NCBI RefSeq assembly: GCF_022662105.1
Contig: NZ_JAKMCP010000003.1
Coordinates: forward strand, 434,001 to 498,000
Length of the DNA stretch: 64,000 bases
Source: Aestuariivivens sediminis
GTDB lineage: Bacteria > Bacteroidota > Bacteroidia > Flavobacteriales > Flavobacteriaceae
Reading direction: 5' to 3'
In this document: positions 36,639 to 45,504 of the stretch, piece after piece
Position numbering within the stretch: the first letter of the stretch is position 1
Layout of the letters: the number at the start of each line of letters is the position of its first letter
Position numbers and translations under genes: made by a program
Notes under the pieces: generated by a model
Databases searched by the model: none
Told to the model about the DNA's origin: nothing
What the model saw: only the letters and a program-made list of their open reading frames with translations

Positions 36639-38810
36639 CTATAAGTTATCCAATTGATTCCTGTTCTTATCATCACTTATGGTCCAAAAGAATCCTACAA
36701 AAAAGAATTGGTCTGCCGCTGGCTGCAAGGCACGACGATTAAAATGCCCGGTCACATCTGGAGAAGTTGCATATTGATAGCCATTAATGTTTTTAAAACC
36801 CAATACGTTATTGACCGAGGCGTAAACTATTTTTTGCTGACTGATTAGATAAGCCCAATTCAGACTCAAGTTATTATACGCCCTGGTTTTCGCATTTAAA
36901 AATCCTGTCCGGTTAGGATTGGTATAGGGTCGTCCTGAAGCAAAAGAATAACTCAATCCAACCTGACTTCTCCATTTATTTATCCAATATTTTCCTACCA
37001 GCGACAGGTTATGGGTATTGACATAGCTCGGCTGTACCGATTTGGGGTAATTATCATCATTTCTCCTGGTATCCAACAAAGAATAACTCATCCAGTAGTC
37101 TACGTGTCTCAAACTTTCACTGTCCCGCCAAAAGAAATCAATACCTCGAGCATAAGCCTTACCGTCACTGGTAAAATAGCTGTTGGCACGGGGTATATCA
37201 GAATCGTATTTCGCCAGGTTATCATAGGATTTAAAATAGGCCTCTGCCCTAAATAGTCTTCCGTTCGAGTTATGTTGATAATTCAGAATATAATGCTTAG
37301 CGTTTTGTGGTTTAAAATTCGTATTAAACTTAAGAAGATGATTTGACGGGGTTTGAAAAAAACTACCATAGGCCAGGGATAATTGACTTTTTGAGGAGGT
37401 CTTCAAGGCCAAAGATACCCGTGGTACAAGACTGAAATCATTTAACAATGCACTGCATTCTGACCTGAGACCTGCTTTAAATGCCAGGTCTTTTGATACA
37501 AAGATATCGGTCTCGACAAAAGCGGCAGCAATGTCATTCCTAAAACCGTATTCCAAGGCTTCATTTGGTGCGTCACCATATGGCTCATTAAAATCGGTAG
37601 TTAAATATTCCGCTCCAAAATAAAGCCTCCAATAGTTACTAATATGATTTTTAAACTTGATTTTGGCGTGTATCGCCTTTTCAACTGCTGCAATAGCTCT
37701 ATCATCGATGCGCCTTTTGTTTTTGGCGCGTGTATAACTTAAACCTGCATGCATAGACCAAGCTTCGCCTAAAACGCCGCCATATGAACCATTAAAGTAG
37801 GCATTTTGATTGTCTAACTTAAAGAATAGTCCCTCCGGTTTATTGATATCCTCCTGTATCAATTCAAAATTCGTACTATCATATGCTCCATAGAGTTTAA
37901 AAAGACCCTTTCTTGTTTTCCGTCTGAACACCGATTCTCCTGAAACCGACTCGTACGGTTTAATAAACTGATTTCTATTGGGTAAAATGGCATTATAGGG
38001 CGCTAAATTGATATAGGACATATTCACGCTCAAAGACCCTGTCCTCCATTTTTGTGTATTCCCTAGTTTAACACCCAAGCTCATTAGACCCACATCGGTC
38101 TTTTCCTGATCGGGTTCATTTATGGTATTCAATAAAAGTACCCCGGATAAGGCCTGACCGTACTCCGCTGAATAGCCTCCCGTAGAAAAGGTAATGCCAT
38201 CAAATAAAAAAGGGGAATACCGACCGCGGGTTGGTGTATTATTTGTTGTTGGTGTATACGGTGTAAATACACGAATACCATCAATGAATATCTGAGTTTC
38301 TCTTGCCTGACCACCACGCACAAACAAACGACCGTCTTCGGCAACCGTAGTGGTTCCCGGTAAGGTTTGCAATGCGCCTATAAAATCACCCAATGCACTC
38401 GCCGTTGTCACCACATCGAGAGGCTTTAACACATTTATCTTACTATGATCCCCTGCATGAAAGGTTCCTGCCGACAAGACTACCGCATCCAAAGCATTTA
38501 CATTTTCACGAAGACTAATGGATAGATCCCTCATACTTAATACCTCATCCATCATGCGACATGTTTGGAAGGATAAATAGGAGATTATTAAAGTTTGGGT
38601 TCCAGTTTCATGGGTTAGAAACGAAAAGGTACCATCATCCAAACTTGTTGCCCCGTCGTAGGTGCCTTGCAGATAAATATTGGCCCCCGGAATAGGCATA
38701 CCTGTAACTGAAGTGACCTTCCCATTAATGATAGTTTGAGACTGGATCACTTGGAGTGTTGCCATACTAAAAAAGAAAATAATGGAGGTCAAAAGATTTA
38801 ATTTTGGCAT
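36639..38810 (-). CDS. TonB-dependent outer-membrane receptor with CarboxypepD_reg domain
   Basis: 723 residues from MPKLNLLTS. Signal peptide, then a CarboxypepD_reg-like beta-sandwich (INGKVTSVTGMPIPGANIYL, about residues 28-110), the plug domain (residues about 120-230, GALQTLPGTTTVAEDGRLFV, RGGQARETQIFIDGIRV), and a 22-strand-type barrel ending in an aromatic strand FFFVGFFWTI. No SusD partner follows, which favours siderophore, cobalamin or metal uptake over glycans, but nothing proves the substrate. Confidence 0.92.
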   Translation of the reverse strand: MPKLNLLTSIIFFFSMATLQVIQSQTIINGKVTSVTGMPIPGANIYLQGTYDGATSLDDGTFSFLTHETGTQTLIISYLSFQTCRMMDEVLSMRDLSISLRENVNALDAVVLSAGTFHAGDHSKINVLKPLDVVTTASALGDFIGALQTLPGTTTVAEDGRLFVRGGQARETQIFIDGIRVFTPYTPTTNNTPTRGRYSPFLFDGITFSTGGYSAEYGQALSGVLLLNTINEPDQEKTDVGLMSLGVKLGNTQKWRTGSLSVNMSYINLAPYNAILPNRNQFIKPYESVSGESVFRRKTRKGLFKLYGAYDSTNFELIQEDINKPEGLFFKLDNQNAYFNGSYGGVLGEAWSMHAGLSYTRAKNKRRIDDRAIAAVEKAIHAKIKFKNHISNYWRLYFGAEYLTTDFNEPYGDAPNEALEYGFRNDIAAAFVETDIFVSKDLAFKAGLRSECSALLNDFSLVPRVSLALKTSSKSQLSLAYGSFFQTPSNHLLKFNTNFKPQNAKHYILNYQHNSNGRLFRAEAYFKSYDNLAKYDSDIPRANSYFTSDGKAYARGIDFFWRDSESLRHVDYWMSYSLLDTRRNDDNYPKSVQPSYVNTHNLSLVGKYWINKWRSQVGLSYSFASGRPYTNPNRTGFLNAKTRAYNNLSLNWAYLISQQKIVYASVNNVLGFKNINGYQYATSPDVTGHFNRRALQPAADQFFFVGFFWTISDDKNRNQLDNL

Positions 38811-39408
38811 AAGGATTTCATTTGAAACAAAATTGAACCAGAAAACCAATGGTTAAAAGTTAAACTAACTGAATTGTGATTATTTGATGATGAAATGAAT
38901 GCTTAGACAAAAAACAGACCCAGCAGATGACGTTCTATGTAACCCCTTTCAGTACCAAAAATGGGGTATGATAAACCAAATATTTGACCAAAGGGCTAAG
39001 ATATTTTGTTCAATTTATGATATCCATGGGTCCTTTATATCTATTTTTTTAAAGATGATTAGGGAGATTTAAGACATCATATCATGCCGTACTCACCATT
39101 ATTTTTAGATAAAAATGCAGCTCATTTTATCTGGTGAACAAGTTGCTTCGTTGCATTTTGTTTTGGGTTTTCTAAGAATTTCTGGGTCTTATATGTCATG
39201 CGGATGATGGATTTTTGAATATGGTTTTTGGTGTTTTACGCATCACTGAGACGAGCCGCATATTAATGGATGCTTTAAGGTAAATCTGTAAGGGTATTAC
39301 CATGAAAAGCCATCATAAACAAAATCTATAATTGAGCCTTTTATATTTGATTATTAGAATTATAGAATAACTAATATAAACTTATACTTTAATTAATAAA
39401 ACGAACAC
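38811..39408. other. Long AT-rich intergenic region
   Basis: No frame with recognisable content. It is the 5' part of an 867-nt gap between the receptor and the sigma factor, one of the longest gene-free stretches here. Only scattered short stems seen. Confidence 0.5.
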
Positions 39409-39477
39409 TGACAGCCATTTAACTTTTAACTTAAAATGGTAAAATACCGATTAAAACATTAAAATATCGGCCTGTCA
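39409..39477. other. Possible compact three-way-junction structure
   Basis: TGACAG (39409-39414) pairs with CTGTCA (39472-39477). Enclosed are two hairpins, CCATTT/AAATGG (39415-39420 with 39434-39439) and CCGAT/ATCGG (39447-39451 with 39466-39470). The first inner stem abuts the outer stem directly and the second is one base from it. Could be a leader RNA element or a protein site; chance cannot be excluded. Confidence 0.3.
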
Positions 39478-39677
39478 TGAGCCGAACAGTTAGGTCCATT
39501 TTTTAATATAAGGGTAATCCTAAATTGTTAAATTTACATGCCACAAGAGTCCATTGTATTATGAAAGTCTTTTTATTTTTATCCCTTAATGCTCCCTCTA
39601 CTCTAGTCTATAACAAATGATTATTTTTGTAACATTTTTAAACGCTATGCTACTTACACAATAACTAACCCACCAAT

Positions 39678-40172
39678 TTGAAGAAAGATCTCGAACATAG
39701 TTTTGTGGAATTGCTGGAAAGGCATCAAAACATCATACATAAAGTATGTCGGTTGTACACAAACCATTACGATGCGCATAATGATTTATTTCAAGAGATC
39801 ACCATTCAACTATGGAAAGCGTATCCCAAGTTCAGGGGCGATTCCAAATTTAGCACGTGGATGTATCGCGTGGGTTTAAATACGGCCATTACCCTGTACA
39901 GAAAATCGAAACGCCAGATTTCAACTCAAGATTTTGATGGGGTTGAATTCAAAATTAAAGCAGAACATTATGATGACACTGAAGAACAACAACTGAAACA
40001 GCTCTATACAGCCATTCATCAATTGAATGATATTGAAAAAGCCCTTGTATTTCTGTATTTGGAAGACCGGGATTATAAAGAAATAAGTGAAACATTAGGT
40101 ATAAGTCAAGTCAATGCCCGCGTGAAAATGAACCGGGTAAAAACAAAACTAAAAACCCTGCTAAACTCTTAA
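39678..40172 (+). CDS. ECF-type RNA polymerase sigma factor
   Basis: 164 residues. Region 2 contains DAHNDLFQEITIQLWKAYPK and FSTWMYRVGLNTAI; region 4 contains LEDRDYKEISETLGISQVNARVKMNR. The gene opens with TTG: an in-frame TAA lies four codons upstream and the next ATG is well inside region 2, so TTG is forced. TATTTTTG at 39622-39629 could be a -7 element. Overlap-like spacing (4 nt) to the membrane protein at 40177 suggests a sigma/anti-sigma pair. Confidence 0.93.
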   Translation: MKKDLEHSFVELLERHQNIIHKVCRLYTNHYDAHNDLFQEITIQLWKAYPKFRGDSKFSTWMYRVGLNTAITLYRKSKRQISTQDFDGVEFKIKAEHYDDTEEQQLKQLYTAIHQLNDIEKALVFLYLEDRDYKEISETLGISQVNARVKMNRVKTKLKTLLNS

Positions 40173-40176
40173 ACCT

Positions 40177-40818
40177 ATGGATGAATTAGAGGTATTAAAA
40201 AAGGATTGGAATAAACAAGATCAGCGTTTTAGAAAGTTGTCCTACGGTGAGATCTACAAAATGATTTTAAAGAAATCGTCCTCCATTGTAAAATGGATTT
40301 TTATAATTAGTCTCCTTGAGTTTGTATTCTGGTTTGTAATTTCTTTTTTATTAAAGGGAACTTCGGTTTCGCGTAAGGTTGAGGCTCTCGAAATGGATCA
40401 CATCTTAATTCCATTAAGTGTAGTCTCCTATATTATTTTAATCTATTTCTTCTATTTGTTCTATAAAAACTACAGAAACATTTCGGCTACCGATAACGCC
40501 AAAAGTCTCATGGAAAACATTTTAAAAACCAGAAGAACGGTTAAATATTATGTTATTTTCAATCTGGTGGCATTAGTAATCGGCACCGTAATAGGTACCT
40601 TTTATGCCCTAAGACATAGTCCGGAGTTTACTGAAAAAATGGCTATAGCGACATCACAGGACGACACCTTTAAAATCTATGCCGGAACGGTAATCGCCAT
40701 CGTCATTGCCTTGGCTATTACCATTTTATTTTTATTGGTGTTTTATTATCTTATCTACGGCTTGTTGCTAAAACGGTTGAATAAGAATTACAGGGAATTA
40801 AAGAAATTAGAGGTCTAA
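40177..40818 (+). CDS. Multi-pass membrane protein, putative anti-sigma partner
   Basis: 213 residues: a charged cytoplasmic N terminus (about 1-38, MDELEVLKKDWNKQDQRF) and four helices (roughly 39-60, 78-101, 122-146, 166-194) with a basic tail. The N terminus resembles the short KxxW segments of Bacteroidota anti-sigma-like membrane proteins, but there is no ZAS motif. Starting 4 nt after the sigma gene, it is the natural candidate for controlling it. That role is inference from position. Confidence 0.75.
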   Translation: MDELEVLKKDWNKQDQRFRKLSYGEIYKMILKKSSSIVKWIFIISLLEFVFWFVISFLLKGTSVSRKVEALEMDHILIPLSVVSYIILIYFFYLFYKNYRNISATDNAKSLMENILKTRRTVKYYVIFNLVALVIGTVIGTFYALRHSPEFTEKMAIATSQDDTFKIYAGTVIAIVIALAITILFLLVFYYLIYGLLLKRLNKNYRELKKLEV

Positions 40819-40920
40819 ATATGGGGTGGCTTTGGAAAATTTTATAGAGTCATGGACCTGAACGACCTATGGTGAAAATAAACGCAACGCTTTACATGCT
40901 ATCAGGTTCTTAGCGCCCAG

Positions 40921-41511
40921 CTAAATCATAAATTTATCGACCTCCATAACCTCCCCCACGTGCATACCATCCAAACCAATACGTCCTACCCTAACCCGGA
41001 CCAATCGCAAGGTGGGGCATCCTACTGCCGATGTCATTTTTCGCACTTGCCTAAATTTACCTTCCCTCAAGATTATGGATAGCCACGTTGTCGGCCCATG
41101 ACGTGCATCCCTTATTTTCCTGGAACGTTCGGGTAAATTTGGGGTTTTCTCCAAGGGTATTACTTTACAAGGTTTAGTGGTATATTTTTTGCCATGGATT
41201 CCTATGTCTACACCATCCCTCAATTGCTGAACAGCTTCATTAGAAATTCGACCATCGACCAGAGCGTAGTATTCTTTCTCTACCTTTTTACTGTTTACGT
41301 AATCGCTCATTTTTCCATCGGTAGTCAACAACAGTAATCCTTCCGATTTTTCATCCAAACGTCCAACAGCCATAATACCAGAAGGAAAGTCCTCTAAATC
41401 CCCTAGCAACTTTTTTTTGTTTTGTTGTGCAGAGTTGGTTTGAAACTGACTTAAATACCCATAGGGTTTATAGATGATGTAATGCTTATGGATGAGTTTA
41501 TTCATTTCCAT
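40921..41511 (-). CDS. 23S rRNA pseudouridine synthase, RluE/RsuA family
   Basis: 196 residues without an S4 domain, the RluE layout. Catalytic Asp53 is in the signature MAVGRLDEKSEGLLLLTTDG, and LREGKFRQVRKMTSAVGCPT is the second family block. Modifies a uridine in 23S rRNA; RluE acts at position 2457 in E. coli and the same target is plausible here. Two ATGs two codons apart (MEMNK) could both serve. Monocistronic. Confidence 0.9.
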   Translation of the reverse strand: MEMNKLIHKHYIIYKPYGYLSQFQTNSAQQNKKKLLGDLEDFPSGIMAVGRLDEKSEGLLLLTTDGKMSDYVNSKKVEKEYYALVDGRISNEAVQQLRDGVDIGIHGKKYTTKPCKVIPLEKTPNLPERSRKIRDARHGPTTWLSIILREGKFRQVRKMTSAVGCPTLRLVRVRVGRIGLDGMHVGEVMEVDKFMI

Positions 41512-41668
41512 GACCTTGAATCCTATTGCTCTTTAACTTTGGGAAGTAAAACCTGAAAGGTGTTATTTTAAATCTATAATGTTATACACTGAGCCCTCCT
41601 TAGATTTACCAGAACTGCTCCAGGCCGTATTTCCAACAGGCAGATGTAAGTCCTCATGGTTTCGAGGC

Positions 41669-42466
41669 TTACCATTCCCGCAATTTATTGAGCGCTTCTT
41701 GCTCTTCCAGTTCGCTTTGGGGAATGACCTTAAGAAATGATGGGTGCTGTTCTATGGCAAATTCTATTTTTTTTACGATGTCTTCGGTGGTTTCATTGTC
41801 GTAATCAATTTCCAAAGGCGCTTTAATCTCCATGGATTGCAGAATATTCTTCTTTTTAATCCGCAGGCCTTTTTTATCGAAAGAGCGCCTAAAACCGTCA
41901 ATAACTATAGGCACTACTATAGGCTTATAGCGTTTTATAATATGAGCGGTGCCCTTTCGAATGGGCTTAAAAGGTGTAGTTGTTCCTTGGGGGAAGGTAA
42001 TCACCCAACCATCATCCAAAGCCTTTCCGATATTAGAGATATCGCTCATCTTTACCTGTCGGTTGACCTCCTGACCATCCGCTCTCCAGGTACGCTCAAT
42101 ACTTATGGATCCGACATAAGCCAGAATTTTTGGTAACAATCCAGCCCTCATGGTTTCCTTGGCTGCCACGTAATAAATATTTAATTTAGGGTTCCAAAGG
42201 TATCCCACGTTTTTTATGGAATCCACACGACCACTCAAACTGGCATTAAACACATGGAACATGGCCACCACATCCGCAAAGTAAGTCTGATGATTCGATA
42301 TAAACAGCACGTTATTATCCGGTAAGGTTTTTATGACCTCTGAACCATCAATTTGCAGTTCGTTAAACCCTCTAAAACGCCTGTGGGTCATCACGCCCAA
42401 AATACGAATGATCCATTTTTTTATAAAGAGAATATGTCCGAATGGATTTTTCTTGAATAACCCCAT
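41669..42466 (-). CDS. 1-acyl-glycerol-3-phosphate acyltransferase-like (PlsC family)
   Basis: 265 residues with a hydrophobic N-terminal segment. The catalytic block is ISNHQTYFADV with H59 and D65, an HX5D spacing instead of the family's usual HX4D. Block III is FPQGTTTPFKPIRKGTA where FPEGTR is typical, and block IV is VVPIVIDGFRR. The changes suggest a specialised acyltransferase rather than the housekeeping PlsC. Acyl acceptor unknown. Monocistronic. Confidence 0.8.
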   Translation of the reverse strand: MGLFKKNPFGHILFIKKWIIRILGVMTHRRFRGFNELQIDGSEVIKTLPDNNVLFISNHQTYFADVVAMFHVFNASLSGRVDSIKNVGYLWNPKLNIYYVAAKETMRAGLLPKILAYVGSISIERTWRADGQEVNRQVKMSDISNIGKALDDGWVITFPQGTTTPFKPIRKGTAHIIKRYKPIVVPIVIDGFRRSFDKKGLRIKKKNILQSMEIKAPLEIDYDNETTEDIVKKIEFAIEQHPSFLKVIPQSELEEQEALNKLREW

Positions 42467-42642
42467 AAAACCCTGAGTGAAAATTTAGTTAGCTGCTACA
42501 AAAGTACATGAAATTTTTCCATTTGAAAATTCACGAAACAAAATGGAAAAACGATTTGATTGCACTAAGGGAATGCTAAGGTAACATTAAGTTTTATCCT
42601 TATTCGTAGAAAAATTAATTTCTTATTTATGAAACACAAGGC

Positions 42643-43284
42643 TTAAACCACCTGCCTTATGAGGTCTTTAATTTCACTTAACATCATAGCTGTGGCACCC
42701 CAAACCACATAATTGTTCAAATAAAATGCAGGAACCTCTACATCCATACTATATGATGTTTCCACTTTTTTTGTAATTAAAACCGTATCCTCCATAAAAT
42801 GATGTAAAGGAACTTCAATAACCGTTTCAACCTCATCCTCTTGTTTGGTAAATACCGGAGTTTGATGGGTAATACCCAAAAACGGAGACACATAAAAATT
42901 ACTTGGAGGTATATAGACGCTGGATAATTCGCGAATAATTTCAATGGCAGGTACAGGCACACCTATTTCCTCGAACGTTTCCCTTAACGCTGCATCTTTA
43001 AGGTTTTGGTCTTGCTTTTCCATCTTACCTCCCGGAAAACCTATCTGTGCTGAATGTACACCGTTATAGGTTTTTCGCAATATCAATACAAAATTGGTTT
43101 GTCTTCTGATATCAGGAAAAAATAAAGCAAGAACACCCGCACGTTTCGCATTTTCAATTCCTTTTCTTTGCGTTTTCAAAAGTTGCTGACGCAAAGGGGG
43201 GACCATTTTAAAGTGTGAGGTTTCGGCTGGTAGCTCAATATTTTTTATTTTTGAAATCGATTTTATAAATTCATCAAAATTCAT
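42643..43284 (-). CDS. Nudix hydrolase, CoA pyrophosphatase type
   Basis: 213 residues. SAQIGFPGGKMEKQD (UPF0035-like CoA-pyrophosphatase motif, about residues 78-92) leads into the Nudix core ALRETFEEIGVP (99-110), with the REx2EE metal site complete. Hydrolyses CoA and related diphosphates to limit damaged CoA. The start codon is only 4 nt from the divergent cyclophilin start, so its promoter must lie inside that gene. The N terminus MNFDEFIKSISKI is consistent with a genuine start. Confidence 0.88.
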   Translation of the reverse strand: MNFDEFIKSISKIKNIELPAETSHFKMVPPLRQQLLKTQRKGIENAKRAGVLALFFPDIRRQTNFVLILRKTYNGVHSAQIGFPGGKMEKQDQNLKDAALRETFEEIGVPVPAIEIIRELSSVYIPPSNFYVSPFLGITHQTPVFTKQEDEVETVIEVPLHHFMEDTVLITKKVETSYSMDVEVPAFYLNNYVVWGATAMMLSEIKDLIRQVV

Positions 43285-43288
43285 TTAC

Positions 43289-43996
43289 ATGCGTATTGCC
43301 CTTTTACTTGGTTTATTTTTCATTCTTCTGAATTGTGAAGATAAACAATCTAAAAAAAACAGCATATCACAACCAACAACGGATTTGCAACAGGAAGAAA
43401 AAACCAATACCACTGTTGCAAGGAACAAACCGGAGCGTGTCTATCCGCAATTAAATGATGAAAATGCCATGGAGTTCTTTCTGCAATATGAAAAGGACCA
43501 CAAAGAGAATAAAGTACGCATGACTACGGATTTTGGGGTTATTGATATTCTATTGTTCAATGAAACAAAATTCCATCGTGCCAACTTTATCTTTTTAACC
43601 AAACAGAACTATTTCAACAACACGCAGTTTTACAGGGTTATAGATAATTTTATGGTTCAAGCCGGAAATAGTGACGATAGAAAAACAGCAAGAAAACGTA
43701 GAAAAATTGGAAAATATTTACTACCAAAAGACACGAAACGTGGTTTTACACATGAAAGAGGAGTCATATCCATGCCGAGCAGCGAAATTGACAATCCTCA
43801 TAAATTGGCCTCCCCATATGAATTTTTTATCGTACAACAACACGGTGGCGCCCATTATTTAGATGGTGACTACACTATTTTTGGAAGGGTTATTAACGGC
43901 ATGGATGTGGTGGATAGAATCGCTGCGGTCGATACCGATGAAGCCGATTGGCCCCTTAAAAATATTTTTATTAGAAAGGTTGAAATTTTGGAATAG
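43289..43996 (+). CDS. Cyclophilin-type peptidyl-prolyl isomerase, lipoprotein
   Basis: 235 residues. Lipoprotein signal with acylated Cys16 (FILLNCEDK), a Gln/Thr linker, then a cyclophilin domain: TDFGVIDILLFNETKFHRANF, FYRVIDNFMVQAGN, FIVQQHGGAHYLDGDYTIFG. It catalyses proline isomerisation in the periplasm. FYRVIDNFMVQAGN corresponds to the F-R-x-I-x-x-F-M-x-Q-x-G core, so the active Arg is present. Divergent from the Nudix gene with a 4-nt start-to-start spacer. Confidence 0.92.
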   Translation: MRIALLLGLFFILLNCEDKQSKKNSISQPTTDLQQEEKTNTTVARNKPERVYPQLNDENAMEFFLQYEKDHKENKVRMTTDFGVIDILLFNETKFHRANFIFLTKQNYFNNTQFYRVIDNFMVQAGNSDDRKTARKRRKIGKYLLPKDTKRGFTHERGVISMPSSEIDNPHKLASPYEFFIVQQHGGAHYLDGDYTIFGRVINGMDVVDRIAAVDTDEADWPLKNIFIRKVEILE

Positions 43997-44031
43997 GCCG
44001 GAAGATCTGAAACCATACAAAACTTAACCAT

Positions 44032-44634
44032 TTACTTATAGATAACAGGCAGTGCAATTTTAAATTTGACGGCAAGTAACCTCAGCACTATAACCACAAC
44101 ACCAGAAATTATAAAAACTACATGGTTTGCAATGGGTAATTCCTGCAACAAGAAATAGGTCAGTCCTCCTAAAATACATGCCGTGGCATAAATCTCCCTT
44201 CTAAATATCACTGGTATTTCATTACACAGAATATCCCTTATTACACCACCAAAACTAGCGGTCATGGTTCCCAAAGCTATACATATAATGGGGTGCAATC
44301 CAAAATGAACTCCCTTTTCAATACCAACCACGGTATACAACCCAATTCCAATGGTATCGAACAAAAACAAGGAGGTTCTTAAATAGTTAATCCTGGATCT
44401 AATCATTATGGCAATAATAGCTGCAGCCATAATGACGTAGGTATATGTCATATCCTTCATCCAGCTTACGGGTGTGGCCCCGATAAGCAAATCCCGAAGT
44501 GTTCCTCCTCCCACGGCCGTAACAAAAGCAATTATGAAAATGCCAAACATATCCATCTTCTTATTAACGGCTGCAAGTACGCCAGAAATGGCGAAGGCTA
44601 TGGTTCCTAAAATATCTATGGCATAAAACATCAT
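44032..44634 (-). CDS. TRIC-type cation channel / UPF0126 family membrane protein
   Basis: 200 residues in six or seven helices formed by two repeated glycine-rich halves: AISGVLAAVNKKMDMFGIF ... GGTLRDLLIG and GTMTASFGGVIRDILCNEIP. The paired GG(T/V)xRD motifs define the family, whose archaeal and bacterial members form K+-permeable trimers. Start has two adjacent Met codons. Convergent with the cyclophilin gene and 32 nt after the RDD gene, so possibly cotranscribed with it. Confidence 0.9.
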   Translation of the reverse strand: MMFYAIDILGTIAFAISGVLAAVNKKMDMFGIFIIAFVTAVGGGTLRDLLIGATPVSWMKDMTYTYVIMAAAIIAIMIRSRINYLRTSLFLFDTIGIGLYTVVGIEKGVHFGLHPIICIALGTMTASFGGVIRDILCNEIPVIFRREIYATACILGGLTYFLLQELPIANHVVFIISGVVVIVLRLLAVKFKIALPVIYK

Positions 44635-44666
44635 TAGTCTTGTTATATTATTAATTCGGTGATCTG

Positions 44667-45413
44667 TTACATGTTTTGTGTATAATAGTTGTAATCCTTT
44701 AAAATGATATCTATGAATTCAACATCTGAATCCTGTTTTATTTCCTTGATATCCATAACTTCTACCAATTTCTGTCTTAATTTTATTAATGTTGGATAAT
44801 CCCTGGTTTTTTTCGCGGCTAGGAATGTGTCCTTGATAATACGTGCATCCTTATCGGATAATCGAATAACATGGGGATAAGATGGCACGTAATTATTACT
44901 TAAGTCCTCTAAAATAGTATGACTGATGTTTATATTATGCTTTAAAGTAATGACTGCTGTTCCGGCAGCTAAATCCCCCAGCCTTTGATTTTTGGAGCTC
45001 GTGATAATAGCAATTAGGGCTACGATACCGGTCATGATATTCAAATCCACAATACGCATAAACCATCGTATCAAAAAGTCGGCAAAAGACGCTTGATACC
45101 CATCGATCTTAACCACTTTGATTTTCATGATGCGCTTACCGGGAGTTTGCCCGTCTAAAAGAGATTCGAAGACCAAAGTGTAAACGACCACTGGCATATA
45201 AAACAAGGCATAAATGGATATTTGAGACCACTGGTCCATATCTCGTACCGCCTCATCTATACGAAATAGATTAAACATTACCTGATAAATTACCACGATG
45301 TAGGCAATTTTTATAATCCAATCGATACCATAGGCTAAAATACGTTCACCCACGCTGGCTGCGGTAAAATTAATATTTACATTTTGGGTGGTATTTATTT
45401 GTAATTCTACCAT
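44667..45413 (-). CDS. RDD family membrane protein
   Basis: 248 residues with three or four helices. The RDD signature is visible as ERILAYGIDWIIK (Arg and Asp) and the second Asp/basic block GQTPGKRIMKIKVVKIDG, plus MRIVDLNIMTGIVALIAII. A soluble C-terminal part of about 90 residues follows. It faces the SpoIIM-MoxR cluster across an 91-nt divergent region, the usual association of these genes in Bacteroidota. Function unknown; some RDD proteins act in ion antiport. Confidence 0.9.
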   Translation of the reverse strand: MVELQINTTQNVNINFTAASVGERILAYGIDWIIKIAYIVVIYQVMFNLFRIDEAVRDMDQWSQISIYALFYMPVVVYTLVFESLLDGQTPGKRIMKIKVVKIDGYQASFADFLIRWFMRIVDLNIMTGIVALIAIITSSKNQRLGDLAAGTAVITLKHNINISHTILEDLSNNYVPSYPHVIRLSDKDARIIKDTFLAAKKTRDYPTLIKLRQKLVEVMDIKEIKQDSDVEFIDIILKDYNYYTQNM

Positions 45414-45504
45414 GAATCGACTTTAAATTTTGCCATACAAATCTATTGTAATTTATCGTAAGGACTAAACTACGATTAAATAATTTTGATTAGTTTTGAT
45501 TTGC

